Position numbers and translations under genes: made by a program. The notes under the pieces were generated by a model. It had not been told where the DNA came from. It saw nothing but the letters and a program-made list of their open reading frames with translations, and made no database searches. From the NCBI RefSeq assembly GCF_000154705.2, contig NZ_CM002917.1, positions 2,791,659 to 2,855,658 on the forward strand: a stretch of DNA of 64,000 bases. The letters are read 5' to 3'. Shown here one piece after another: positions 17,123-26,662 of this stretch. This DNA comes from Hoeflea phototrophica DFL-43. Its GTDB lineage: Bacteria > Pseudomonadota > Alphaproteobacteria > Rhizobiales > Rhizobiaceae. Positions within the stretch are counted from its first letter, which is position 1. Each line of letters opens with the position of its first letter.

Positions 17123-18120
17123 AGGCGCAGGCCTGCACTGTCGAACCGGTGGATCACATCGTCGCGCGGTGTCAGATGGACCGTGTCACCATGCCGGAAC
17201 CCGACCTCGCCATCGGCGCGAACCGTGATGGTGTTGGCAAGGCCGGTGTCGTGGATATGGAAAAACGTATCTGACCCGAGATGTTCCGATACTCCGACAC
17301 GCCCGCTCCAGGTGCCGCCGCTGTCGGACACCGAGATATGCTCTGGCCGGACACCGATCGTATGGGCGTCGTATTTAGCGGCCTCGCTGCCTTCAATGAA
17401 ATTCATCCGGGGCGAGCCGATGAAACCGGCGACGAACGTATTGCGCGGATTGCGGTAGAGGTCCAGCGGCGAACCGACTTGCTCAATGTTGCCGGCGCGC
17501 AGCACAACAATCTTGTCAGCCATCGTCATCGCCTCGACCTGGTCATGGGTCACATAGATCATCGTCGTCTCGAGCCGCTTGTGCAGTTCGGAAATCTCGA
17601 GCCGCATACCCACGCGCAGCGCCGCATCCAGGTTGGAGAGGGGCTCATCGAAAAGGAAGGCCGAGGGTTCGCGCACGATGGCGCGGCCAATGGCGACGCG
17701 CTGGCGCTGACCGCCCGACAACTGACCAGGCCGCCGGTCCAGATAGTCGGTGAGATTGAGAACCTGCGCCGCGTTCGACACCCGGCGGTCGATCTCGGCC
17801 TGGTCAAGCTTGGCCATGCGCAGCGGAAAGGCGATGTTCTTGCGCACCGACATATGCGGGTAGAGCGCATAGGACTGGAACACCATCGCCAGTCCCCGCT
17901 TGGCCGGTGGAACCTGCGAGACATCGGAACCGTCGATTTCGATCTTGCCGGAGCTGAGGTCCTCCAACCCGGCAATCAGCCGCAATAGGGTTGATTTTCC
18001 GCAGCCCGACGGGCCGACGAACACAGTGAACTCGCCGTCTTCGATGGTCAGATCCAGCGGCGGTATCACCTCGACCGAGCCGAAGCGCTTGGTCACCTTG
18101 TCGAGTACAATGCGTCCCAT
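17119..18120 (-). CDS. smoK: Polyol ABC transporter ATP-binding protein
   Basis: A 333-residue MalK/UgpC-type ATPase. Walker [10 protein letters not shown] (near 37-45), signature [14 protein letters not shown], Walker [13 protein letters not shown], and a C-terminal OB-fold (TOBE-like) domain with GVRPEHI. It powers the SmoEFG importer. It overlaps smoS by four bases and follows smoG after 12 bases. Confidence 0.93.
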   Translation of the reverse strand: MGRIVLDKVTKRFGSVEVIPPLDLTIEDGEFTVFVGPSGCGKSTLLRLIAGLEDLSSGKIEIDGSDVSQVPPAKRGLAMVFQSYALYPHMSVRKNIAFPLRMAKLDQAEIDRRVSNAAQVLNLTDYLDRRPGQLSGGQRQRVAIGRAIVREPSAFLFDEPLSNLDAALRVGMRLEISELHKRLETTMIYVTHDQVEAMTMADKIVVLRAGNIEQVGSPLDLYRNPRNTFVAGFIGSPRMNFIEGSEAAKYDAHTIGVRPEHISVSDSGGTWSGRVGVSEHLGSDTFFHIHDTGLANTITVRADGEVGFRHGDTVHLTPRDDVIHRFDSAGLRL

Positions 18121-18132
18121 GGAGTTGGTCCC

Positions 18133-18963
18133 CTATTTCACGGCGCCGAAGGTCAGGCCCCGGACGAGTTGCTTCTGGCTGAACCAGCCCAGTATCAGGA
18201 TCGGTGCAATGGCCATCGTCGAGGCCGCGCTGAGCTTGGCGTAGAACAGGCCTTCCGGGCTCGAGTAGCTGGCAATGAACGCGGTCAGCGGAGCGGCTTG
18301 CGCGGCGGTCAGGTTGAGTGTCCAGAACGCCTCGTTCCAGGCCAGAATGAAGTTCAGAAGCATGGTGGAGGCGATGCCCGGCACCGCCATCGGTGTGAGC
18401 ACGTAGATGATTTCCTCGCGCAGCGACGCGCCGTCCATCCGGGCTGCTTCAAGGATTTCGCCAGGGATTTCCTTGAAGTAGGTGTAGAGCATCCAGACGA
18501 TGATCGGCAGGTTGATCAGCATGATCACCACCACCAGCCCGATGCGGGTGTCGAGCAGTCCGAGTTCGATGAAGATCAGGTAGATCGGATAGAGCACACC
18601 GACCGCTGGAAGCATTTTGGTCGAGAGCATCCAGAGCAGGATATCCTTGGTGCGCCTGGAAGGCACGAAGGCCATCGACCATGCAGCCGGAATGGCGATC
18701 ATCACACCGATCAGCGTTGAGCCGCCTGCGATGATGACCGAGTTCCACAAAAAGCGCATGTAGTCCGAGCGTTCCTGAACCACGGAATAATTCTCAAGCG
18801 TCCAGTCAAAGAACAGGAACAGCGGCGGATCATTGATCGCCTGCGCCTCGGTCTTGAAGCTGGTCAGGATGGTCCAGAGGATCGGGAAGAAGATCAGGAT
18901 ACCAATGCTCCAGGCAAGCACCGTGTTGATCGTCTTGCGGCGTGTGGTGACGGCACGGGACAT
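18133..18963 (-). CDS. smoG: Polyol ABC transporter permease 2
   Basis: A 276-residue MalG-type inner-membrane permease with about six transmembrane segments and an EAA loop with EAARMDGAS. It forms the pore with SmoF; the genes are 12 bases apart. Sorbitol/mannitol specificity comes from the operon. Confidence 0.92.
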   Translation of the reverse strand: MSRAVTTRRKTINTVLAWSIGILIFFPILWTILTSFKTEAQAINDPPLFLFFDWTLENYSVVQERSDYMRFLWNSVIIAGGSTLIGVMIAIPAAWSMAFVPSRRTKDILLWMLSTKMLPAVGVLYPIYLIFIELGLLDTRIGLVVVIMLINLPIIVWMLYTYFKEIPGEILEAARMDGASLREEIIYVLTPMAVPGIASTMLLNFILAWNEAFWTLNLTAAQAAPLTAFIASYSSPEGLFYAKLSAASTMAIAPILILGWFSQKQLVRGLTFGAVK

Positions 18964-18975
18964 GGGTCTATCTCC

Positions 18976-19845
18976 TCACGCGTCCAGATTCTTGCCGACA
19001 ATGCGCATCAGGAAGATGGCAATGATGTTGGCGAGAATGATTGCGTAGACACCGCCCGCACTGCCGAGCCCGACATTCTGGCTTTCCAGCACCCGCTGGA
19101 AAATCAGATAGGTCAGTGTCCGGGTGCCGAATGCGCCCCCGGTGGTCACGAAGATCTCGGCGAAAATCGACAGCAGGAAGATGGTCTGGATCAGAATGAC
19201 GATCGTGATGGCACGGCTCAGATGCGGCAGAATGATGTAGAAGAAACGCGACAGCGGCGGCGCACCGTCCATCTCCGAAGCTTCCAACTGCTCGCTGTCG
19301 AGCGACTGGATCGCCGTGAGCAGGATCAGCGTGGCAAAGGGCAGCCATTGCCAGGATACGATCAGGATGATGGAGAAAAGGGGCGCGTCGCTGAGCCAGA
19401 CGACAGGTTCTGCGCCGAAAGCGCGCCAGAGATGGGAAAACAACCCGTTGACCGGATCCATGAAGATGTTCTTCCAGACCAGCGCGGACACGGTGGGCAT
19501 GACGAAAAACGGTGCGATCACCAGAATTCGCACAACGCCCTGCCCCCACATCGGCTGATCGAGAAGCATCGCCAAGAGCACACCAAGAACGATGGTGATC
19601 AGCAGCGCGCCGCCGACGATAATCAGCGTGGTCTGAACACTTGGCCAGAAAGCGCTCGAGGTGACGAACCGGACATAATTGTCGAAGCCAACCCAGCCAG
19701 GCACGATATCAGGACGGTTCGGCAAAAAACGGCGGAAGGAAAACCACAGGGTCATCACCAGCGGCACAAGCATCCAGCCAAGAAGCAGAATGACTGCCGG
19801 CGCCATCATGAACCGGGCTGCAGATCTGGAATGTTGGGTCGCCAT
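18976..19845 (-). CDS. smoF: Polyol ABC transporter permease 1
   Basis: A 289-residue MalF-type permease. The EAA loop reads EASEMDGAP, and about six hydrophobic segments are seen. It follows smoE after 123 bases that contain a stable hairpin. The N-terminal region starts in the cytoplasm (MATQHSRSAARFM) without an extra leader domain. Confidence 0.92.
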   Translation of the reverse strand: MATQHSRSAARFMMAPAVILLLGWMLVPLVMTLWFSFRRFLPNRPDIVPGWVGFDNYVRFVTSSAFWPSVQTTLIIVGGALLITIVLGVLLAMLLDQPMWGQGVVRILVIAPFFVMPTVSALVWKNIFMDPVNGLFSHLWRAFGAEPVVWLSDAPLFSIILIVSWQWLPFATLILLTAIQSLDSEQLEASEMDGAPPLSRFFYIILPHLSRAITIVILIQTIFLLSIFAEIFVTTGGAFGTRTLTYLIFQRVLESQNVGLGSAGGVYAIILANIIAIFLMRIVGKNLDA

Positions 19846-19922
19846 GACGCAAATCCTCTGTGGCCGGGCACACTGGCCCGTTTGTCGCCGGCTTTACGGG
19901 AACCTTACAGACAGTAAGCGAG

Positions 19923-19953
19923 CCGGAAGGCGGCGCACTGCGTCGCCTTCCGG
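19923..19953 (-). other. Hairpin downstream of smoE
   Basis: A perfect 10-bp stem (CCGGAAGGCG with CGCCTTCCGG) with an 11-base loop lies 16 bases after the smoE stop. There is no T-run. Such hairpins after binding-protein genes usually protect the 5' message or reduce read-through, giving more receptor than permease. Confidence 0.65.
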
Positions 19954-19968
19954 TCCCGGGAGGAAGGC

Positions 19969-21270
19969 CTAGCGGTAACCCGCGGCCTCCATGGCGTCGT
20001 TGGTGATCGCCTGCGCCTTTTCAAGCGCCTCCTCGACAGTCTGCTGACCTGCATAGACTGCCGAGAACTCTTGACTGACTTCGGTCGCGATACCCGCAAA
20101 CTCCGGGATGGCCGCGAACTGGATCCCGACATAGGGGCTCGGTTCAACGGTGGAGTTGTTGGGGTCCGCCGACAGAATGGACTCGAGCGTCATCTTTGCA
20201 AATGGAACCGCCTGATAGTTCGGGTTCTCGTAAAGTGAGGTCCGTGCACCAGGAGGGACGTTGGCCCAGCCTTCCTTTTCGGCAACAAGCTCAATGTAAT
20301 CCTTCGAGGTTGCCCATTCGATGAACTGTTTGGCAGCAGCTTCCTTGGCAGTGCCGGCAGGGATCGCAAGAGCCCAGGCCCAGAGCCAGTTGGAACGCTT
20401 GCCAAGGCCAGTGTCCGGCGCAAGTGCGAAGCCTACGCTGTCAGCAACGGTGGAATCATCAGGGTTGGTGACGAAGGAGGCGGCAACGGTGGCATCAATC
20501 CACATCCCGCATTTGCCCTGCTGGAACAGCGACAGGTTTTCGTTGAACCCGTTCGTTGCGTAACCGGCCGGGCCCGACTCATTCATCATGCCGACGTAGA
20601 AGTTGAGCGTGTCGGCCCAGGGCTTGGTGTCAAACTGTGCATTCCAGTCCATGTCGAACCAGCGCGCGCCGAAGGAATTCGACATCGCTGTGATGAAGGC
20701 GCCGCCCTCACCCCAACCGGCCTTGCCGCGAAGGCAGATGCCGTTGATGTCGTTGTCGCGATCAGTCATCGCCGCCGCAGCCTCGCGGATGAACTGCCAG
20801 GTTGGCGCTTCCGGCATTTCCATGCCGGCCTTTTCCATCAGGTCGGTGCGGTACATGATCATCGAGCTTTCGCCGTAGAACGGCGCGGCATAAAGCGTGC
20901 CGTCGTGGCTCAGGCCACCTGCCATTGCCGGCAGGATATCGTCGACGTCGTAATCCTCGGAAAGATCATCAAGCGGAATGAGCCAGCCATTGGCACCCCA
21001 GATCGGGGTCTCGTACATGCCAATTGTCAGAATATCGAACTGGCCGCCCTTGGTGGTGATGTCGGTTGTGACACGCTGGCGAAGAACGTTTTCCTCAAGC
21101 GTGACCCACTCGACGGTGTGGCCGGTCTTGGTGGTGAAATCGTCGGTCAGACCCTGCATGCGGATCATATCGCCGTTGTTCACTGTTGCGATGGTGATGG
21201 TTTCGGCCTGGGCTGCGGTTGAAACAAGCGCGAGCGCCGACGCCGCAAAAAGTGCGTTCCTCAAAGACAT
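19969..21270 (-). CDS. smoE: Polyol ABC transporter substrate-binding protein
   Basis: A 433-residue periplasmic receptor of the sugar-binding family 1 type. A Sec signal peptide is clear (MSLRNALFAASALALVST ending AQA-E, cleavage near 22-23). Family-like segments include YGESSMIMYRTDL and CGMWIDATVAASF. It binds sorbitol/mannitol or related polyols and is the first gene of the smo operon, with GGAGGAT upstream. A LacI-type operator candidate lies 70-90 bases before the ATG. Confidence 0.93.
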   Translation of the reverse strand: MSLRNALFAASALALVSTAAQAETITIATVNNGDMIRMQGLTDDFTTKTGHTVEWVTLEENVLRQRVTTDITTKGGQFDILTIGMYETPIWGANGWLIPLDDLSEDYDVDDILPAMAGGLSHDGTLYAAPFYGESSMIMYRTDLMEKAGMEMPEAPTWQFIREAAAAMTDRDNDINGICLRGKAGWGEGGAFITAMSNSFGARWFDMDWNAQFDTKPWADTLNFYVGMMNESGPAGYATNGFNENLSLFQQGKCGMWIDATVAASFVTNPDDSTVADSVGFALAPDTGLGKRSNWLWAWALAIPAGTAKEAAAKQFIEWATSKDYIELVAEKEGWANVPPGARTSLYENPNYQAVPFAKMTLESILSADPNNSTVEPSPYVGIQFAAIPEFAGIATEVSQEFSAVYAGQQTVEEALEKAQAITNDAMEAAGYR

Positions 21271-21317
21271 CCTAATCCTCCCTAAACTGGATGTTAGGAG
21301 GCAACGGTAACCGCAAA

Positions 21318-21358
21318 ATTATCGCGCGGTCAATATAAATTTTTCGCGCGTAAATTTT
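21318..21358. promoter_or_regulatory. Candidate LacI-type operators of the smo operon
   Basis: Two copies of a TCGCGCG core, at 21322-21328 and 21344-21350, are embedded in AT-rich flanks. The second sits in a near-palindrome TTTTCGCGCGTAAA (21341-21354) with a central CG as in LacI-family sites. They lie between the regulator gene and smoE. Likely binding site of the regulator at 21358; inferred. Confidence 0.45.
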
Positions 21359-22389
21359 TAAGCTGAACTTCTCAGAATAAGCCGGGCGGGAAACAGCGTC
21401 TCGGTCCGGTTGGGCAAGCGCCCTCCGCTTTCAACGAGCTGAACCAGTGTTTCGACGGTTCGGCTGGTAACGTTGTCATAGTCATGAGCGGCCGTTGTCA
21501 GCGATGGACAGGTAAACCGCGAGAAGGGATGGTCGTCATTGGAGGCGACACGCAAGGCACAATCCTCCCCCCTTCCGACACGCATTCCCATCTCGTAACA
21601 GGCGGATAGAAAACCGATCGCAAGCCGGTCATTGCTGCACAGGACAGAGTTCGAATTCATCCGGCCGGAGGTCAGAACCTCAAGCGCGCCGTTGCGGCCG
21701 ATCTCCTCGAACGCCCAGCCCTGCCCCTCAATGCTGACGACATTGGGCTCGTAGCCGAGCTTGTCCATTATCTCGACATAGGCGATCCGCCGCTTGTTGG
21801 CGTTAGGGTTGGCCGGGGTCGCCATTTCGAAGAAGGCAGGCGGGGCACCGGTGCGCGTGAGATACTCCACCGTCTGCGACACGAAGCTGAAATTGTCCGA
21901 CCCGACAAAGGCCGCGCCCATGCCTTCGATGTTGCTGTCAAACAGCACCGTAGGCACGTCCCGGCAGAATTTCTCGACCTCCAAATGATCGGACGCCCGG
22001 CCAAGCGGCGCGAGCAGCACACCCGCCGGCTTGAGCGAGCGCAGGCTGTCGAGAATGTCGATTTCCAACTCCTTCTGCCCGTGTGCGCTGTAGAGCGTTG
22101 GCCGGTATCCCGCAGCAATGCAGCGTTGCTCGAGACGGCGTGCCATCTCTGCAAAGAACGGATCGGCGAGGTAGGGAACCACGATGCCGACATTCTTGGT
22201 CAGCTTGCGGTTCTGGTTCATCGCAAAGATGTTCGGCCGGTAATCATAGCGCGCCAATGCCTCCTCGATGCGCGCTCTCGTGGTCGGCCGCACACTGTCG
22301 GGGTCATTGAAGTATTTGGAGACGGTCGGACGCGAGATCCCGCTCAAGGCGGCAAACTCTTCCATATTGCGAATTTTTGCGTCACTCAT
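21358..22389 (-). CDS. LacI family transcriptional regulator of the polyol operon
   Basis: A 343-residue LacI/GalR-type regulator. The helix-turn-helix lies at the N-terminus (MEEFAALSGISRPTVSKYF), followed by a linker (RARIEEALARYDYRPN) and the periplasmic-binding-protein-like sensor. I start at the ATG at 22389, with AGGAGGG upstream; the open frame extends to 22470 but that part lacks features. It sits directly upstream of smoE on the same strand and probably represses the operon until a polyol binds. Confidence 0.9.
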   Translation of the reverse strand: MSDAKIRNMEEFAALSGISRPTVSKYFNDPDSVRPTTRARIEEALARYDYRPNIFAMNQNRKLTKNVGIVVPYLADPFFAEMARRLEQRCIAAGYRPTLYSAHGQKELEIDILDSLRSLKPAGVLLAPLGRASDHLEVEKFCRDVPTVLFDSNIEGMGAAFVGSDNFSFVSQTVEYLTRTGAPPAFFEMATPANPNANKRRIAYVEIMDKLGYEPNVVSIEGQGWAFEEIGRNGALEVLTSGRMNSNSVLCSNDRLAIGFLSACYEMGMRVGRGEDCALRVASNDDHPFSRFTCPSLTTAAHDYDNVTSRTVETLVQLVESGGRLPNRTETLFPARLILRSSA

Positions 22390-22618
22390 CACAAACCCTC
22401 CTGATGCAGGCCGCACCAAATTGGAATCGCGGCGCTGTAGGTTGCGCCAGACGTTAGACGAGTTTCGCAATGCTTTACAAGAATTGCCGCGCGCAAAGAA
22501 CGGTTAAGCGCCACAAACACCCCAATTGAGCAGTTTGAATGCCAACCACGAGCGGCATTCGGCCTCACACCGGCTTGGGAAGCATCAGCAACTATGGCCT
22601 TGCCGGTGAGTCGGACGC

Positions 22619-23818
22619 TTACCCGAAGGCTTGCAGCCCGGTGATCGCCCGGCCGAGAATCAGCGCATGCACATCATGGGTGCCTTCATAGGTGTTCACC
22701 GTTTCCAAATTCTGGGCATGCCGCATGACATGGTACTCGATCTGAATGCCGTTTCCGCCATGCATGTCCCGGGCCATCCGGGCGATGTCGAGCGCCTTGC
22801 CGCAATTGTTGCGCTTGACCACAGAGATCATTTCGGGCGCGAACCGCCCCTCGTCGAACAGGCGCCCCACCCGCAGGCTGGACTGAAGCCCCATGGCGAT
22901 TTCGGTCTGCATGTCGGCGAGCTTCTTCTGGAAAAGCTGGGTTGCGGCCAGCGGCCGGTTGAACTGGTGGCGGTCAAGCCCGTATTGGCGCGCCCGGTGC
23001 ATACAATCCTCGGCGGCGCCCATCACACCCCAGGAAATGCCATAGCGCGCCCGGTTGAGACAGCCAAAGGGACCGCCCATGCCCTGGATGTTGGGCAGGA
23101 TCGCATCTTCACCGACCTCAACATCATCCATGACGATCTCACCTGTGATCGAGGCCCGCAAACTCAGCTTGCCGCCGATCTTGGGTGCCGAAAGCCCCTT
23201 CATCCCCTTCTCCAGGATGAAGCCGCGAACCTTGTCGCCATGGGCCTCGGACTTCGCCCAAACGACAAAGACATCGGCGATCGGGCTGTTGGAAATCCAC
23301 ATCTTGGAACCGCGCAGCACATAGCCGCCATCGGTCTTGATGGCCCGGGTCTTCATCCCCGCAGGGTCTGATCCGGCATCGGGTTCAGTCAGACCGAAAC
23401 ATCCGATAAATTCGCCGCTCGCCAGTTTGGGCAGATATTTCCGCCGCTGTTCTTCAGAGCCATAGGCATAGATCGGAAACATCACCAGCGAGGACTGCAC
23501 CGACATCATCGAGCGATAACCGCTGTCCACCCGCTCAATCTCTCGCGCGACCAATCCGTAGGAGACATAAGAGGCTCCGGCACAGCCATACTCTTCCGGT
23601 AAGGTGATACCAAGCAGACCATTCTGCCCCATCTCCCGAAAAATCTCCGGATCGGTGTCTTCGTTCAGATAGGCGCTCTCGACCCTTGGCAGCAACCGGT
23701 CAGCGGCAAAGGCAGCCGCACTCTCACGGATCATGCGTTCTTCATCGCTGAGCTGATCATCAATCAGGAACGGATCAGACCAGTTAAATGGGATACCCTT
23801 GTGATTTGATGATGACAT
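22619..23818 (-). CDS. gcdH: Glutaryl-CoA dehydrogenase
   Basis: A 399-residue acyl-CoA dehydrogenase that oxidises and decarboxylates glutaryl-CoA to crotonyl-CoA in lysine/tryptophan/glutarate breakdown. Motifs: [13 protein letters not shown] near 140-152, KMWISNSP, and the C-terminal catalytic Glu in [17 protein letters not shown], typical of this branch. Length is standard. It is a lone catabolic gene, divergent from a LysR regulator at 23926. Confidence 0.95.
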   Translation of the reverse strand: MSSSNHKGIPFNWSDPFLIDDQLSDEERMIRESAAAFAADRLLPRVESAYLNEDTDPEIFREMGQNGLLGITLPEEYGCAGASYVSYGLVAREIERVDSGYRSMMSVQSSLVMFPIYAYGSEEQRRKYLPKLASGEFIGCFGLTEPDAGSDPAGMKTRAIKTDGGYVLRGSKMWISNSPIADVFVVWAKSEAHGDKVRGFILEKGMKGLSAPKIGGKLSLRASITGEIVMDDVEVGEDAILPNIQGMGGPFGCLNRARYGISWGVMGAAEDCMHRARQYGLDRHQFNRPLAATQLFQKKLADMQTEIAMGLQSSLRVGRLFDEGRFAPEMISVVKRNNCGKALDIARMARDMHGGNGIQIEYHVMRHAQNLETVNTYEGTHDVHALILGRAITGLQAFG

Positions 23819-23879
23819 AGCGGCAGACCTTCCTCAGGCTTCATGCATATTTTGAGGAGATACCAGTGCCATTGGCGTC

Positions 23880-23921
23880 AATATAGCTATATTACCGCAT
23901 AAGATCATTCCAAGATGGAAT
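23880..23921. promoter_or_regulatory. Divergent LysR-type control region
   Basis: Two symmetrical elements lie between gcdH and its divergent LysR gene: a perfect 14-bp palindrome AATATAGCTATATT (23880-23893) and ATTCC-N5-GGAAT (23907-23921), which contains the T-N11-A pattern of LysR boxes. The second ends four bases before the LysR start codon, so autorepression is plausible. Confidence 0.6.
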
Positions 23922-23925
23922 ATAA

Positions 23926-24831
23926 ATGCGCCAAAGACGTTTCATTCCCTCGACCCGGCTGCTGCTCGCCTTTGACGCGGTGATGCGTCACGGAACAGTG
24001 ACGGCAGCCGCCAGTGAACTCAGCCTGACGCAAAGCGCGGTCAGCCGCTTGATCCTCACCTTGGAGGAACAATTGGGAAAAGAGCTGTTCTCGCGGGTGC
24101 GACGGCGTCTTGTCCCCAATGCCACGGCACAGAATTACCACAAGGACATCGCCCGCGCGCTCGACATCGTGCAGCGTGCCAGCATGTCGCTGGTGGCCAA
24201 TCCCGAAGGCGGCACTCTGTCACTGGCGGTGCTCCCGACCTTCGCCACGCGCTGGCTTGGGCCACGGCTGGGCGGCTTCATGGGCCTGCATCCAGGCATC
24301 GCCGTCAACCTTTCAACCCGGATCGGCTGGTTCGACTTTTCAGGTGAGACCTTCGATGCGGCAATCTATTTTGGCCAGTCGGACTGGCGCGGCGGTGAGC
24401 ATATCAAGCTTTTCGATGAACGCGTCACGGCATGCGCGTCCAGGGCCTTCATAAAGACCCACAATCTGACATCAATCGAGAATCTGGCGGGGCTGCCGCT
24501 TCTGCATCTGGAATCAAGACCCACCGCCTGGGCGGACTGGTTTGCCGGGCAAGGCGGCACACCATCGGGGGCCGGCGGCATGCTCATGGATCAATTCTCG
24601 ATGATGATCCAGGCGGCGATCTCCGGCCTCGGGGTGGCACTGCTGCCCGATTACCTGGCCCGAATCGAAATCGATGCGGGGCGGCTGGAGCCGGTTCTCA
24701 AACCAGCCGTGCCGATCCGTGGCGCTTACTGGCTGGTCTGGCCCGAAGACAAAAACACCAGCGCACCGCTTGCAGCCTTCCGCTCATGGCTCGCCGAGCA
24801 AACTGTCTCCGCCAATCCAGACATCGCCTGA
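23926..24831 (+). CDS. LysR family regulator (GcvA-like), likely for gcdH
   Basis: A 301-residue LysR regulator. The N-terminal winged helix has RLLLAFDAVMRHG and TLTQSAVSR-type residues (SLTQSAVSRLI). The rest is an effector-binding domain of the GcvA group (HLESRPTAWADWF, then DQFSMMIQAAISGLGVALLP). Divergence from gcdH, with a T-N11-A palindrome between them, makes it the probable glutarate or glutaryl-CoA responsive regulator. Confidence 0.9.
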   Translation: MRQRRFIPSTRLLLAFDAVMRHGTVTAAASELSLTQSAVSRLILTLEEQLGKELFSRVRRRLVPNATAQNYHKDIARALDIVQRASMSLVANPEGGTLSLAVLPTFATRWLGPRLGGFMGLHPGIAVNLSTRIGWFDFSGETFDAAIYFGQSDWRGGEHIKLFDERVTACASRAFIKTHNLTSIENLAGLPLLHLESRPTAWADWFAGQGGTPSGAGGMLMDQFSMMIQAAISGLGVALLPDYLARIEIDAGRLEPVLKPAVPIRGAYWLVWPEDKNTSAPLAAFRSWLAEQTVSANPDIA

Positions 24832-24993
24832 GACCAAGTCCGGCACAGCGCCCTCACCGGCTCAGCAGTGATGAGGCTGACAGCGATATCCGCCGCCCGG
24901 CGTTCATGTCCCGGCACCCGTTTTCAGTGGGAAATCTGATTTTGCAATCAGTGGGCTTGCGTTCCGATCCAGAGTCGCGTTTGATATGCAGAA

Positions 24994-25010
24994 TACTATT
25001 CCGCATAGTA
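24994..25010. promoter_or_regulatory. Inverted repeat upstream of the TRAP operon
   Basis: TACTAT-TCCGC-ATAGTA, a 6-5-6 perfect inverted repeat, ends 20 bases before the dctP start codon. Position overlapping the promoter/leader suggests a repressor site, probably for the IclR regulator encoded at the end of the operon (28008). Inferred. Confidence 0.5.
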
Positions 25011-25030
25011 GAATTAGAGGAGGAGAAACC

Positions 25031-26077
25031 ATGAAATTCTGGACCAAAGCTGCGCTTGTGAGCGCCATGATTGGAACTGCCGGCGTTGCGCAGGCTGAAA
25101 CAACACTGATTTTCGGAGAGGCCGGCCCGAACCGCGGCGCGCGCGCAGCATCAACGAACTGGTTCGCTGAGAAAGCGACCGAACTCTCAGGCGGAGATCT
25201 GAAATTCGACATCCAGTGGGGTGGTGCGCTGTTCAAGGCGGGCGCCGCACTCAACGGCGTTGCCGATGGCGTCGCTGATATGGGCACCGTGATCAGCGTC
25301 TACTTTCCGCAGGAAATGGTTGCCTATGGCGTTGCCGATCTGCCGCTGAAGAACGATGACGCATGGGTCGGCATGCGCGCGACCGATGCGCTTATGCGCA
25401 ACAACGCCCAGATCCGGCAGAACCTGGCTGACAAGAACCTGGTCTATATCGGCACCTTCACCACCTCGGCGGTCCATATCGGCTGCAAGGGCACGGCGAT
25501 CCGATCCGTCGAAGACATCGAGGGCCTGAAGGTCCGCGGTGTGGGCGCTTATGGCGACACGTTCAAGGATTTGGGCGCGAACATGGTCCCGATGTCGATC
25601 TATGACGCCTACCAGGGCCTCGATTCGGGACTGCTGGATTGCTCGCAGGGCTACAGCTATGCCACTGCCGCACTCAAACAGCAGGAAGTGATCAACAGCT
25701 ACACGCTGCTCAACTGGGGTCAGGTCGGCGGACTGGGAGTCTTGATGAACAAGGACGCATTCGACAGTCTCTCACCGGAAAACCAGCAGGCACTGCTGAC
25801 CGCCGGCGAAGGCATGGCCGATGAACTGGGCCGCCTGATCACTGCCGACAACGAAAAGGCCATCGAAACCATGAAGGCAGCCGGTGTTGAAGTCATCGAA
25901 CTGCCGGAAGCCGATCGTGAAAAACTGGTCGAAACCGGCGCGAAATATGTCGATGCCTGGATGGAGCGCGCCAATGGATCCGGCCTCGACGGGGCGGCAA
26001 TTCTCGACGAGTACCGCGCATTGATCGCCCAATACACCGCCGAACGCGATGAAAAAGGCTATCCCTGGACACGCTGA
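25031..26077 (+). CDS. TRAP transporter substrate-binding protein (DctP type)
   Basis: A 348-residue periplasmic receptor with a Sec signal peptide (MKFWTKAALVSAMIGTAGVA ending AQA-E). The DctP-family features include the conserved Arg segment EGLKVRGVGAYGD and QGLDSGLLDCSQG. Ligands of the family are organic anions bound through that Arg. The ATG at 25031 has AGGAGGAG upstream. Together with DctQ and DctM it should import an acid for the beta-oxidation operon downstream. Confidence 0.92.
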   Translation: MKFWTKAALVSAMIGTAGVAQAETTLIFGEAGPNRGARAASTNWFAEKATELSGGDLKFDIQWGGALFKAGAALNGVADGVADMGTVISVYFPQEMVAYGVADLPLKNDDAWVGMRATDALMRNNAQIRQNLADKNLVYIGTFTTSAVHIGCKGTAIRSVEDIEGLKVRGVGAYGDTFKDLGANMVPMSIYDAYQGLDSGLLDCSQGYSYATAALKQQEVINSYTLLNWGQVGGLGVLMNKDAFDSLSPENQQALLTAGEGMADELGRLITADNEKAIETMKAAGVEVIELPEADREKLVETGAKYVDAWMERANGSGLDGAAILDEYRALIAQYTAERDEKGYPWTR

Positions 26078-26086
26078 GCATGACTT

Positions 26087-26113
26087 GCCGGCCTCTTTTG
26101 AAAAGGGGCCGGC
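26087..26113 (+). other. Hairpin with short T-run between dctP and dctQ
   Basis: GCCGGCCTCTTTT pairs with AAAAGGGGCCGGC (one G-T pair), 10 bases after the dctP stop, followed by CTTTTT at 26118-26123. It resembles a leaky intrinsic terminator, as often found after TRAP and ABC receptor genes, lowering expression of the membrane subunits. Confidence 0.7.
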
Positions 26114-26152
26114 ATATCTTTTTCTGGCAAGTTAATTTCCATAGGTGTCGCC

Positions 26153-26662
26153 ATGCTGCGCCGGATCGAGCGTCTGCTCGTTGATCTTTCGATATTAGCC
26201 GTCATCGGCCTGGGTGTGATGATCACAGCCAATGTGCTGATCAGGACGCTGTTCAACTCCGGCGTACCGGATACCACATTCATTGTGGCTGAACTCATGG
26301 TCGCAGCCGTGATCCTGCCCATGGCCGCCACCACGGCTGCCCGCGCTCATATCGCGGTGGAGTTGATTGCCAATCAGCTGCCGGTGCGCATTCACGACGG
26401 GCTGATTGTCTTCGGTTCCATTTTCGGATTGCTCGCCTTGGCGCCGTTGATTTGGGCCGGATGGCGTGAAGCCGTCCACGCGTTTGAGGCAGGCTCCTTC
26501 TTTTTCGGTGAACTGCACCTGCCCAAATGGCCGGGCCGCGTGATCTTTCTGGTCGGGATCAGCTTCTGCTGGCTGCGTCTGGCAATCATGGTCATCACCG
26601 ACATTCGCACCATGCGAGCCGGAGGCAACCTCTCCGGAAACCACCCAGAGGAGGCCGCATAA
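26153..26662 (+). CDS. TRAP transporter small permease (DctQ type)
   Basis: A 169-residue membrane protein with four predicted helices and the DctQ-type segment RAHIAVELIANQLP. It is the small subunit of the TRAP transporter. The stop overlaps the dctM start in a TAATG junction. Confidence 0.9.
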   Translation: MLRRIERLLVDLSILAVIGLGVMITANVLIRTLFNSGVPDTTFIVAELMVAAVILPMAATTAARAHIAVELIANQLPVRIHDGLIVFGSIFGLLALAPLIWAGWREAVHAFEAGSFFFGELHLPKWPGRVIFLVGISFCWLRLAIMVITDIRTMRAGGNLSGNHPEEAA

